Below, piece after piece: positions 44,811 through 53,488 of a DNA stretch of 64,000 nt. The notes under the pieces are model-generated. The model did not search any database, was not told where the DNA came from, and saw only the letters and a program-made list of their open reading frames with translations. The stretch's first letter is position 1. Each line of letters opens with the position of its first letter. A program made the translations under genes and the position numbers. Origin of the DNA: Flavobacterium sp. W4I14 (GTDB lineage: Bacteria > Bacteroidota > Bacteroidia > Sphingobacteriales > Sphingobacteriaceae); NCBI GenBank assembly GCA_030817875.1, contig JAUSZU010000001.1, positions 2,480,001 to 2,544,000 on the forward strand, in the 5' to 3' direction.

Positions 44811-45580
44811 ATGGCAGACGATAAAGAATTAGCCGCTAAAATCACAGAGGCTAATAAACAAAAATCATTAGCAGAAGCCAGGGAGGCAGATGCAAAAGCC
44901 GAAAAACAAATCATTGAAACCAGAAAAGCCGCACGCGACTTCGAACGGGACAACGGGAAAATTCCGGAAATTTCCGCACTAAATGGCAAAATCACTGCGA
45001 CCGATAATTTCATCGAAACCAAAATACTTGCCAATTGCTGCCTCAGCTACCTAATTGAAGAACTCATTGAAACAATGAATTGCGATGACAAATTCAAGAA
45101 AAACATCGAAAAAGCAGCAAACAATACAAAAGCAGCCCCAACCAAATTCATTTTCTACAACGCAAATGATATACCTGTCTTAGAGCAATACATGGCCACA
45201 TCCCAGCAATTATCCATACTGACCGACTGCTTCAAAAAAATTCTCCAGCTCCCTAAAACTGAACTCAAAACAGATACAGATAGCCCTTCTGGTGGGACTG
45301 GCATAATCGAAATGCTAAAAACAGAAAAAGCATACATCATTAAAATCAACGCTACTTTGAACGGAAGCACAAATATCAAAGAAAACCTTTTCTCTTCAGC
45401 AAAAATTAGTTTTTCTGGAGGTGCAGACTTACCTGCATCATCTTTTCTAACGAGGGAACCGTATATTTCTCTCATTATGCAAGTAAATACGCTTCTAATA
45501 AAACCAGTAAGGAAGTGTCCTTCTATAAATTAAAACTACTGTCACCAAAAAACAACAATGGAGGTGATACAACTAAATAA
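44811..45580 (+). pseudogene. Coiled-coil hypothetical gene with an apparent frameshift
   Basis: The first frame runs from ATG 44811 to a stop at 45533, but its last 30 residues look non-coding. From about 45415 the -1 frame stays open to TAA at 45580 with coding-like residues (IIFSNEGTVYFSHYASKYAS, VSFYKLKLLSPKNNN). A one-base loss or two-base gain between 45407 and 45425 would join them. The N-terminus (residues 5-50) is a charged Ala/Glu/Lys coiled coil. Function unknown. A sequencing error would restore a normal gene of about 255 aa. Confidence 0.55.
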
Positions 45581-45683
45581 AATCGTGCCCCAACTTTGGC
45601 CTTTCAAAATCCCCGTACATTAAACATTTTAGTAGCAGAAAAAATCACAAAGCCATCAAGAACCAACGATTAACATCTAAAAA

Positions 45684-46148
45684 ATGAACAAAAAACTCAA
45701 GAAAGCTTTCCTAAGTTTTCAAAAATCCAAAAAAACCATTCCCAGCGCTTACTTTCATTTAGCAGATGAAAAATCAGGCAAAAAAACAAAAGTTACCTTA
45801 ACTCCTGGGAGCATAGGAAAACCCAAAATAAACCTATCTTACTTTGATAGCGAAATAGAGGCCACATTAAGTGCAGATCTAGACGAACTAATCGGTGGGG
45901 AAATCCTAGCCCTACCAAAATCCGGATATCGGGTAACCTTGGAAGCAGCCAACGGCGATGCACCACCTATAGGTGCGCATATAGCCCTAAAACCAGACAT
46001 TGTCTACTATGCAATCAATGACAGCCAGATTGTTTGCGGGGGCAATATGCTAAACCATGAATTCACCGGAGAATTCTTGAGACGTTTCCCAGCAAGGTGC
46101 GCCACATCAAACGAAACACAGAATTACGACGAATTCAAGCTACTATAA
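45684..46148 (+). CDS. Hypothetical protein of the protease cassette, 154 aa
   Basis: Small soluble protein with a basic N-terminus (MNKKLKKAFLSFQKSKK) and a later Gly/Pro-rich part. No signal peptide or known motif; probably beta-rich. Its TAA is directly followed by the ATG of the lipoprotein gene (46146-46149), a coupling that suggests balanced production. Confidence 0.6.
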   Translation: MNKKLKKAFLSFQKSKKTIPSAYFHLADEKSGKKTKVTLTPGSIGKPKINLSYFDSEIEATLSADLDELIGGEILALPKSGYRVTLEAANGDAPPIGAHIALKPDIVYYAINDSQIVCGGNMLNHEFTGEFLRRFPARCATSNETQNYDEFKLL

Positions 46149-47729
46149 ATGAATAACAAGAATCTATTAGGCTTATTAGCAATTGGATTGCTGACAGCCT
46201 GCGGCTCAGCTAAGCCCCTTCTATCCAATTACCATCAAAACACTTATGATTATCACCTTACAACGGATAGAATACCGGTAGACGTTATTGTTTCCACTAG
46301 GCCAATAATTAAAGGCAAGGAAGCTGCAAAAACGACGAAGACCTTTGCAGACTGGCCCGACTCGATCAAACACATCTACCTTAAGGCAATGGTGTCCAGG
46401 ACAAAAACTCCGGATGAACTTGTTAAAGCGCTCCAAATACCAATTGAGCCTGAGGAAAAAAAACAGCCTATCCCAAAACAAACCAAATACAACGAATATA
46501 AACTTGTCTTCGAATTTGCCAACGTCAAAAACTACTATCTTTATCAGGATTATGCGCACCCAGCCACCCGTTTGGAGTTCTTAACCACACATGTCAAGTT
46601 AGCAAAAAACCCATATGCAAGCTTCTACACCATTGATAAACTGCAAAACGAATTTGAAGAAATGAACTTAGGCGGACTGGAACGCACGCAAGACGTATCC
46701 TTTAATTCCAAATTCGGCATAAATGGTGGCCTGGGCAGCGGAAGCAGTCAAAAGCAGCTAAACGATAATTCCCGTAAATCCACAAAAAACGGCACAAACA
46801 ACGATTCAACATTCGATGCAGCCGGCAACCAGACGGGAAGTACTGGCAGCACAAGCACGGTAGAGAAAAATAGTGGCGGTACGACAGAAACAAACACTTC
46901 GGCAGAAGCCAAAGTGTCTGCTAGCGCAGAAGCATCCTACGCAAACGAACAAGCGGTAAAAGAAGCCAGGGAACTAAAATTCTCCCGGATGAAGTTAGGC
47001 TATGCCACAAGCCCCGACAGCATTATTATTAGCCAAAGGGCTATGATTAACGGGGACATTAGCCAAAACGTCTTTGTCACAGCAACCATCAAATTCAGGA
47101 ACCCAGATTCGGGGACAAAAGTTGTCTCAAGCGAAGAAGTCGTAAATTTTGACAACCTGTATGGTGAAAACAATCAATTCACTCCTGCCGACAAACTAAA
47201 ATTTGGGATTAGGACAGTGCAGTATGTAAACGCAATGGCCGAGAACCTTCATTTTACCAGCGCTTTTAAAGGAGAAATCAGGGCTGTCAAAAATTTACAG
47301 GGCAAAGGTGGGAACAATATTTTAGAATATGATGACGAGGTAACCTATTCCACATTCAAAAGCAAAATCGATAACCCAATCACTCTTGATAGAAACGAAT
47401 TCGTCAAAAGTGCATACCGCATTAAAGCAAAAATTAATGGTGAAGAATACTATCTAAATATTGCAGCACCTAAACGAATGCTTCTTGAGATTTTCGGGGA
47501 TGACGATCCCAATCTTCTCATCCAATGGTTAAAAGATGGGATTGAAAGCAAAAAAGCCACAAACCTCGAGAGTAAAAAATTCAAGCTCTTTTTTTCGGGT
47601 CCCAATGGAACTTTAAATGTGGTTGCCCCAGATATGAAAGGTTCAATCGCCAAATTGCAAAAGGTCACAGATTTACAACTTGTAGAAATATTGCCACCTG
47701 CTCAACGTCAACCCGCTACCACAAATTAA
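46149..47729 (+). CDS. Large hypothetical lipoprotein, 526 aa
   Basis: Lipobox LLTACGS with C18 predicts an outer-membrane lipoprotein. A globular N-terminal part (about 40-175, VDVIVSTRPIIKG, YKLVFEFANVKNYYLYQDYA) is followed by a low-complexity Ser/Thr/Asn/Gly linker (about 195-265) and a second beta-rich domain (270-520). Not recognised. It starts immediately after the previous stop. The linker would expose the C-terminal domain away from the membrane. Confidence 0.75.
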   Translation: MNNKNLLGLLAIGLLTACGSAKPLLSNYHQNTYDYHLTTDRIPVDVIVSTRPIIKGKEAAKTTKTFADWPDSIKHIYLKAMVSRTKTPDELVKALQIPIEPEEKKQPIPKQTKYNEYKLVFEFANVKNYYLYQDYAHPATRLEFLTTHVKLAKNPYASFYTIDKLQNEFEEMNLGGLERTQDVSFNSKFGINGGLGSGSSQKQLNDNSRKSTKNGTNNDSTFDAAGNQTGSTGSTSTVEKNSGGTTETNTSAEAKVSASAEASYANEQAVKEARELKFSRMKLGYATSPDSIIISQRAMINGDISQNVFVTATIKFRNPDSGTKVVSSEEVVNFDNLYGENNQFTPADKLKFGIRTVQYVNAMAENLHFTSAFKGEIRAVKNLQGKGGNNILEYDDEVTYSTFKSKIDNPITLDRNEFVKSAYRIKAKINGEEYYLNIAAPKRMLLEIFGDDDPNLLIQWLKDGIESKKATNLESKKFKLFFSGPNGTLNVVAPDMKGSIAKLQKVTDLQLVEILPPAQRQPATTN

Positions 47730-47782
47730 ACTCAAATAACAAGGATTCAAAAACAGGAAAGATCAGCCAGAAGATAATCGAC

Positions 47783-48235
47783 ATGAGGTTGATCAATGGA
47801 TTATTGAAGCAAAGAATCAAGACTTGAAAACTAGACAGAAGCAATGGCAAAGCATTCAGCTTGGGAGGACTTTTTGCTCTCCCGTTTCTTTTTTCGGCTG
47901 CTGACGGTCTCCTGTGGTTTCCATATTGCTTTTTATGGCTCAACAATTTATTCGCGAAAAGTTCGGGGGAAGTGCTGACTTATAGTTTGCTATTAACGAG
48001 CTGGGTATTTTGGTTTTGTTATTTATTGTGTACGAAACTGATTAAGACGCTGAGTGATGTCCACTTTGGAATTACCGGACAAAGCATCAACGTCAATATA
48101 TCGCATGATTTTGGGCCAAAACATACCATCTATATTTATTTCTTAAAGCGCAAACAAAAACAACGGCACATTTCCAACACTATTTACCTTTCCGGTTTAG
48201 CTAAACGGAATAATTTAATAAAGCCATATAATTGA
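47783..48235 (+). pseudogene. Membrane protein gene with an in-frame TGA
   Basis: From ATG 47783 the frame reads MRLINGLLKQRIKT, then TGA (47825-47827), then continues KLDRSNGKAFSLGGLFALPF with two strong hydrophobic segments and a basic tail to TAA at 48235. Coding-like sequence lies on both sides of the stop in the same frame. A restart at TTG 47861 would give 124 residues. A terminator follows directly, so this is the end of the cassette. Function unknown. Confidence 0.45.
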
Positions 48236-48271
48236 AAAAAGGGAAAGTGAATTAATATTCTTTCCCTTTTT
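48235..48271 (+). terminator. Terminator closing the protease cassette
   Basis: AAAAAAGGGAAAG (48235-48247) pairs with CTTTCCCTTTTT (48260-48271) around an AT-rich loop. The T-tract is part of the right arm. It overlaps the stop of the last cassette ORF. Confidence 0.8.
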
Positions 48272-48409
48272 GAAATCACGAATAAAAATTATTGAGTTGA
48301 TTCCCCAATTAGTCTGTTCCTCCATTTAATTTCAGTTTCACCTACTATTTAGCTGGAGCTGTATTTATGATAATGGAGATTTAACTGCTAATAGCGGACG
48401 GCTTATTTT

Positions 48410-48814
48410 TTATGCGAATTTCTTTTTCGCTTCGTCACTTACGGGAGTAAAGAAATTAATCAGATTACCGTCTGGGTCACGAAATAGTAAAGAACGATTA
48501 CCCCAAGGCATTGTTGTCGGTTTCTGAACAATGTCGCTAGTTAAATCTTTAATCCTTTCGTAATCATCATCTACATTCTCAACAAGGAACTCTATAATAA
48601 TACTTTTGTTATCTCCAGGTTGTGCAACGCCCTCTCCAAAGAAAGCCAATGTTCGTGTACTTCCAATTGCCAAAGTAAAAGACTCTGATTTAACCTCCGC
48701 AAAATCATCTGTTGCCCATTCGGCCGTTGTTCCTGTTGCATCCTCGAAAAACTGAACTAATCGGCTTATGTCAGCTGTAATGATCCTCATTGATACTAAA
48801 TTTGATTTACCCAT
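48410..48814 (-). CDS. VOC (glyoxalase/dioxygenase-like) family protein
   Basis: 134 aa from the ATG at 48814, behind a good ribosome site (AAGAAGG). The frame opens earlier, but a -7-like CACTTTTG (48850-48843) lies between. VOC fold with two babab modules: MRIITADISRLVQFFEDATG and a C-terminal SLLFRDPDGNLINFFTP, the usual end with a metal-site Glu replaced by Asn. Possible lyase, dioxygenase or resistance protein; substrate not readable. Confidence 0.8.
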   Translation of the reverse strand: MGKSNLVSMRIITADISRLVQFFEDATGTTAEWATDDFAEVKSESFTLAIGSTRTLAFFGEGVAQPGDNKSIIIEFLVENVDDDYERIKDLTSDIVQKPTTMPWGNRSLLFRDPDGNLINFFTPVSDEAKKKFA

Positions 48815-48941
48815 CCTTCTTTCTATTTTTAAATTATATTGGCAAAAGTGCAATGGTATTATGACAACAGTATGTCAGGTGTATCAATTTTTTTTGATGT
48901 CCAAAAATTCTTTTGCTTAATTGTTTAGGATCAGCGGTCAC

Positions 48942-49190
48942 CTACCGTTCCTTAGCTCCAAAGTCTTCGGACTCCAATGTATTGTTATCGCTCGCAATGT
49001 CTTTAAGATCGCTTTTCCCATCTTCTGAACCACTAAAAAACTGTCTGGCCCTTTTCAGACCGGTAGCAATTGCGATTCCCTCTTCCACTCCTTCAGCCAA
49101 CAGCGCATTTGCTATTTCAATGGCTTTTTCCCTAAGAGGGGCAGGTTGATTTTTATATGATGGCGGGTAATCTCCATTATACCACGGCAT
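48942..49190 (-). CDS. Small YdaT/ChaB-like stress-type protein
   Basis: 82 aa. MPWYNGDYPPSYKNQPAPLR with EKAIEIANALLAEGVEEGIAIATGLKRARQ matches a short family found in Bacteroidota and Bacillota (ChaB- or DUF2188-like) in which this N-terminal core is the whole conserved part. The C-terminal 30 residues are acidic and disordered. Ribosome site AAAAAGGAG lies 8 nt before the ATG. Role unknown. Confidence 0.6.
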   Translation of the reverse strand: MPWYNGDYPPSYKNQPAPLREKAIEIANALLAEGVEEGIAIATGLKRARQFFSGSEDGKSDLKDIASDNNTLESEDFGAKER

Positions 49191-49651
49191 AAATGCTCCT
49201 TTTTATATTTAAAACATTGCTTATCTCCATAAAGTTTGAAGACTACAGTTTACCTTCTACATTTAGCACACAGGGAGAAGCAGACGGCCAAACTGCACCA
49301 CAAGACAATCCTCAACTTGTAGTATCTGAAATTTCAAAAATCTATTGCTAACAAATGAAATAATACAGTGTGCATATTTCAATTGAAAATGCCCCCTTTG
49401 TTTCGGGCCAAACTGGCAAGCAAATTGAATAACTATAATCAAGCCATTTACAATGGATAAAAAAGATAGATTGGCGAGAAAACTTGATTACTCGCATTTC
49501 AATTGACCAATAATTAAACTAAAATTGATGATGAAATAATCAACAATCGATCGCTTGATTTATCATTAGATAAAAATAGTTTGGATATGTTAAATATCAT
49601 CGGAAACAATGTTCTATTGTATCACCTCAATATCCAAACTATTTTTGCGTA
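49191..49651. other. Intergenic region with a 17-bp inverted repeat
   Basis: No gene (a 17-codon ORF from 49452 is the longest of note). AAAAATAGTTTGGATAT (49572-49588) and ATATCCAAACTATTTTT (49630-49646) are perfect complements 41 nt apart, ending 6 bp from the stop of the cytochrome gene. It may be its terminator or the ends of a small inserted element. Confidence 0.6.
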
Positions 49652-52600
49652 TTAACCTTTCTTTTTCAAAGAAGCAAGGAATGCAAGTAAATCCGCTAAT
49701 TCCTGCTTTGAAATTGTTTGATGTAACCCTTCAGGCATCATAGATGTCGGTACTTGTTTAATTTGCTTGACATCAGCGGTCTTAATTTTCTGAACAGCGC
49801 CTCCCGGGTATCTTACTTCGATATCTGTTTCTGTCCGGCTTGAAATAATCCCCATCAATGTCGACCCATCTTTCATGGCTAACTGTGAGGTCTCATATCC
49901 AAAATTAATACCTGCAGAAGGGTTAGCAATCGCATCAAATAGCCCTTCCTTGGGTAACTTCGCACCTATTTCAGATAAATTAGGTCCAAATTCAAAACCA
50001 TCTTTACCCGCTTTATGGCATACCGAACAGGAGCTAAGAAAAACGATTTTACCCTTCACTGTATTTCCTTTTAAAGCAAGTATACTACTCAGATCAATGG
50101 TTGAACCCTTGGTTTTAATAGTTTTGGTAGTGTTGGTATTGGGCAAAAATGCCTTTGCTTTTTCCAATGTACCTTTTCTGGTTGTCCCGCTCAATCCAGC
50201 AACAGCCGGTGCAATTAAACTCGGGGATAACTTTTTACCTTCTAGCATTTCCAGAACACGATCTTCCCCGTTCTTACTTTTACCCAGCATCTGTACCGCT
50301 TTTTCCCGCGTGGATAAAGCATATTGGTTTGACAAAATTACCTTTGAGAGAACAGCTGTTGATTCATTATTACCTATTGAACCAAGGACTGCTAAAACGT
50401 TGGACGCCTTTTTCTGATCTTTATCTCTAATGACATTGAGAAAGCGAAGATCTTCCTTATTTTTAAGCAGTATCCTCGCCGCATCAGCTCCGATCCCTCC
50501 GGCCTGGTATCCCCCTTTACCCTGAATACCATTGGATTTAACCAGATCCATCAATTTATCGGATTCTGTAGTGATATTATACTGTTTTACCATATCAACA
50601 AAATCCTGTGTCCCGGTGTATGAATCTAAAACCTTTTTAACCTGTTCCTTAGCTATAGCTGACCCCGATATACCTTGAGGATTCAATGATTTCAAAACCA
50701 TCGCGCTCAATTTCAAGTCTTTACCATTATTTTCCTCCAATAACCTGACTAAGGTTTTAGATTTCTCCGCTTTAGGGTAAAAGTCAAAAGCCCTGAAATA
50801 TCTCAAGCGGGATTTTAACGGAACACCTGCATCTTTAGCCAGCTTTACCAGATATGGAAGCGCGGCATCCGTACGTGCCCGCCACACGATATCTCTGCCT
50901 CCAGCCGTCAATAACGGATCCGGTACCGCCTTTAGGTAGGCGGTAAAGAATCGGCTCCATTGCCTGTCTGCACCGATCCCCAAGGCTTCTAAATACCATT
51001 TATCATTGCCATCATGTCTTGCGGCAAGTGCTGCCCATATTGTTGCGGCTTCTGGTTCTTTTCGGTGACGCAAGGCTATCGCGCAGTCACGTCTTACCTG
51101 TGCATCAGGATCATTTACTAATGCTCCTGCAAGTTTAAGCACATCGGTATCTACTTCCCTTGCTGCTCTTAACGCAGTTATTCTCAAGTCGGGATCGGGA
51201 TTTTTAATTGCCTGGGAAAGATATTTTGCCGCGGCTGTTGATTTTGAAAGCACCCATAGTGCCCTGGCACGCATACGTGAATTAGGGGATGTTAACCACA
51301 GCTTTTCCAGCTCTTCTATCGCTGAGTCCCCCATATCGGTTAAAGCCGTGAATGCATGTCTGCGAACAGCGAGATTTGCATTCTGCAGCGCAATTACAGC
51401 CCCTTTCGGGGTCTTATAATCTTGTTCGGGTATCTTATAGGTAGCCACCATATTTTCTGGAACTACCCGATATATGCGGCCACGCTGAAGGTCTCCAACC
51501 CTGTGTCCACCAACACCTGGGTCATACCAGTCGGCTACAATCAGAGAACCGTCCGGTGCTATACAAACATCTGCCGGACGGAACCATTGATCCCGCTTAC
51601 CATCAAGCATCTTGAGGATACCTGCTTTAAATCCAGCACCCGCTTTCTGAACAGGATATGTCCGAACAACATTATGCCCCGGTTCGGCGTGAATCATCTC
51701 ATTTTGAAATTGCTTTGGCAATAACGTTCCTTCATAAAACGCCATTCCGGAAGGTGAGCCTGATCCTGTCTGTAACAGATTCGGAACAACTCCCGGGTCA
51801 TTTTGATGCCAGTGGCGCAAAGGAATTGAATCCTCCATGTTAATGCGCTTAGTTGTCCATCCAGCGCCAGTCATTTCATCAGTATACCCATAATTGCCAT
51901 ATTCCATAACATAGTTGATCCGTACTCCTTTATTCCCGTCATCGTCGTTATCACTTTGCCATATATTCCCATAACTGTCTATAGCCGATTCATATTCGTT
52001 TCTGAAATTGTAGCCGAGGCATTCAACATGTGTGCCATCCGGATCACAGCGGAACAACATTCCTTGTTTGTATTTTTTTGGTCCTATCTCATCCCCATCC
52101 TGATCCAGTACTACCTTATTATTTACATCTCTGAGGGTCTCACCAGCGTTTCCAAAATTGAAATATAGTTTACCATCCGGTCCAAATGCAAAACTGTGCA
52201 TTCCATGATCATGTTGTACACCTCCAATCCCCTGAAATAGTATTTCTTTTCGGTCGGCTTTACCGTCATTATTATCGTCATAAAGAGCCCATACATATGG
52301 GCTTTGCGATATCAACACCCTATTACCCAATACACATACACCTAAAGGTGCGTTAACCTCTGGCCCCTGATAAAATACCGTACTGGTTTCCAAACGTCCG
52401 TCTCCATCCTTATCTTCTAAAATCACTATCCGGTCACCTGCTTCTCTTGGTTTATTCTGGTTAATCTCAAAGCGATAGTTATAAGCTTCTGTCACCCAAA
52501 CCCTTCCTTTTTCATCAACGTCAATGTTGGTAGGATTGATTAACATTGGTTCAGTCGCCATCGTTTCAACCCTCAGTCCAGGCGCTACATCGAGCTCTGT

Positions 52601-52777
52601 CAAGCTATTCTTAGCCAAATGCTTTTGTACTTCAGTTCGTGGAGTATCAATTTTAGACCGATTATACGACGAGTATTTACCTGAAATATTGGTAAATGCC
52701 ACTAATATGACCAACAATGGTACGGCCGTAATTAATCCATTTATTAATAAAACATGTTTTCTTTTATTGTTATTCAT
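49652..52777 (-). CDS. PVC-type heme-binding protein with propeller, HEAT and cytochrome c domains
   Basis: 1041 aa. An N-terminal signal or anchor (12-30) is followed by a beta-propeller (about 65-430) with calcium-type loops (DKDGDGRLE, DDNNDGKAD). Next come HEAT-like alpha repeats (about 450-860) and a C-terminal cytochrome c with C917xxC920H921 and a likely Met ligand (M1013 or M1014, TSMMPEG). This is the layout of PVC-type CxxCH proteins and membrane-bound dehydrogenase-like proteins. Probably oxidises a sugar or alcohol in the periplasm. Last gene of the minus-strand CAZyme region, 711 bp after its neighbour, so perhaps separately expressed. Confidence 0.85.
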   Translation of the reverse strand: MNNNKRKHVLLINGLITAVPLLVILVAFTNISGKYSSYNRSKIDTPRTEVQKHLAKNSLTELDVAPGLRVETMATEPMLINPTNIDVDEKGRVWVTEAYNYRFEINQNKPREAGDRIVILEDKDGDGRLETSTVFYQGPEVNAPLGVCVLGNRVLISQSPYVWALYDDNNDGKADRKEILFQGIGGVQHDHGMHSFAFGPDGKLYFNFGNAGETLRDVNNKVVLDQDGDEIGPKKYKQGMLFRCDPDGTHVECLGYNFRNEYESAIDSYGNIWQSDNDDDGNKGVRINYVMEYGNYGYTDEMTGAGWTTKRINMEDSIPLRHWHQNDPGVVPNLLQTGSGSPSGMAFYEGTLLPKQFQNEMIHAEPGHNVVRTYPVQKAGAGFKAGILKMLDGKRDQWFRPADVCIAPDGSLIVADWYDPGVGGHRVGDLQRGRIYRVVPENMVATYKIPEQDYKTPKGAVIALQNANLAVRRHAFTALTDMGDSAIEELEKLWLTSPNSRMRARALWVLSKSTAAAKYLSQAIKNPDPDLRITALRAAREVDTDVLKLAGALVNDPDAQVRRDCAIALRHRKEPEAATIWAALAARHDGNDKWYLEALGIGADRQWSRFFTAYLKAVPDPLLTAGGRDIVWRARTDAALPYLVKLAKDAGVPLKSRLRYFRAFDFYPKAEKSKTLVRLLEENNGKDLKLSAMVLKSLNPQGISGSAIAKEQVKKVLDSYTGTQDFVDMVKQYNITTESDKLMDLVKSNGIQGKGGYQAGGIGADAARILLKNKEDLRFLNVIRDKDQKKASNVLAVLGSIGNNESTAVLSKVILSNQYALSTREKAVQMLGKSKNGEDRVLEMLEGKKLSPSLIAPAVAGLSGTTRKGTLEKAKAFLPNTNTTKTIKTKGSTIDLSSILALKGNTVKGKIVFLSSCSVCHKAGKDGFEFGPNLSEIGAKLPKEGLFDAIANPSAGINFGYETSQLAMKDGSTLMGIISSRTETDIEVRYPGGAVQKIKTADVKQIKQVPTSMMPEGLHQTISKQELADLLAFLASLKKKG

Positions 52778-52886
52778 TTTGATTAATTTAAAAAATCGAC
52801 TCCATGCCTGACTTCATACAAAGGCAATCGCATTAGCCAGAAATCCCTGTCCGCCCTTATCAAAAACAGCAGGTAAAATATAAAAT

Positions 52887-53060
52887 TTATTCAGCATTGA
52901 AGTTATCCAGATTCAATTTGTCGAATTTATTATTACACATCTGCCAGATTAATGGCATCTGCTGTGCATTACCATACAATATTTAGGATTTGGGTTATTC
53001 AATTGAATCCGTCAATCATCACTTTTCCGCCCAGGGATAATTTCAGTGTAATCAAAGGTG
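52887..53060 (-). pseudogene. Possible decayed gene tail
   Basis: Short coding-like pieces lie in different minus-strand frames: INWSFSIPDSKHL, PLITLKLSLGGKVMIDGFN, then LYGNAQQMPLIWQMCNNKFD ending at a TAA (52889-52887). They look like one protein end broken by indels. Family not recognised. Confidence 0.25.
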
Positions 53061-53066
53061 CTTTGA

Positions 53067-53318
53067 ATCAGGAATGCTAAAAGACCAGTTGATGGCGTTG
53101 TGGGATATAACAGCCACTATACTTCAAACTCCAATAATATACATATTTCAGTAAGACAAATACTCAGGGAAATCAGAAATTGGATTAGAGGACTCCATGA
53201 AATAACCACTGAAGGCAGCAAAGCCATGTTCACCCTATTCTCAACATGTAAATTCGATATGGAATTTACTTGGGATCAAGAACTATAGGATGAGGTAGAG
53301 CGATTAAGCAAGGAATAA
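53067..53318 (+). pseudogene. Small gene with in-frame TAG
   Basis: The plus-strand frame from about 53067 reads through REIRNWIRGLHEITTEGSKA and KFDMEFTWDQEL, meets TAG (53286-53288), and then continues DEVERLSKE to TAA at 53318. The post-stop residues fit the same protein, so this is probably an inactivated small gene; the C-terminal pattern recalls DUF600-type immunity proteins, weakly. No convincing start. Confidence 0.3.
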
Positions 53319-53488
53319 TAAATTAAATTACTAGTTACTATTATTATTAATAATTAAAAACCAACAGTGAGCATCTGTAAAAATTTAGAAGGTAAATCCA
53401 GCACATAAATTACCGACTGTATCATATATGGCAAAGACTTCATCCTGATGGATAAAGTCTTTGTCTTGCTGAATCAAGCAATTGCCTA

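Noticed and set aside
47861-48235. TTG-started 124-residue protein taken as intact
   Set aside because: Coding-like sequence continues upstream in the same frame through a TGA, so the short form is more likely the rest of a broken gene.
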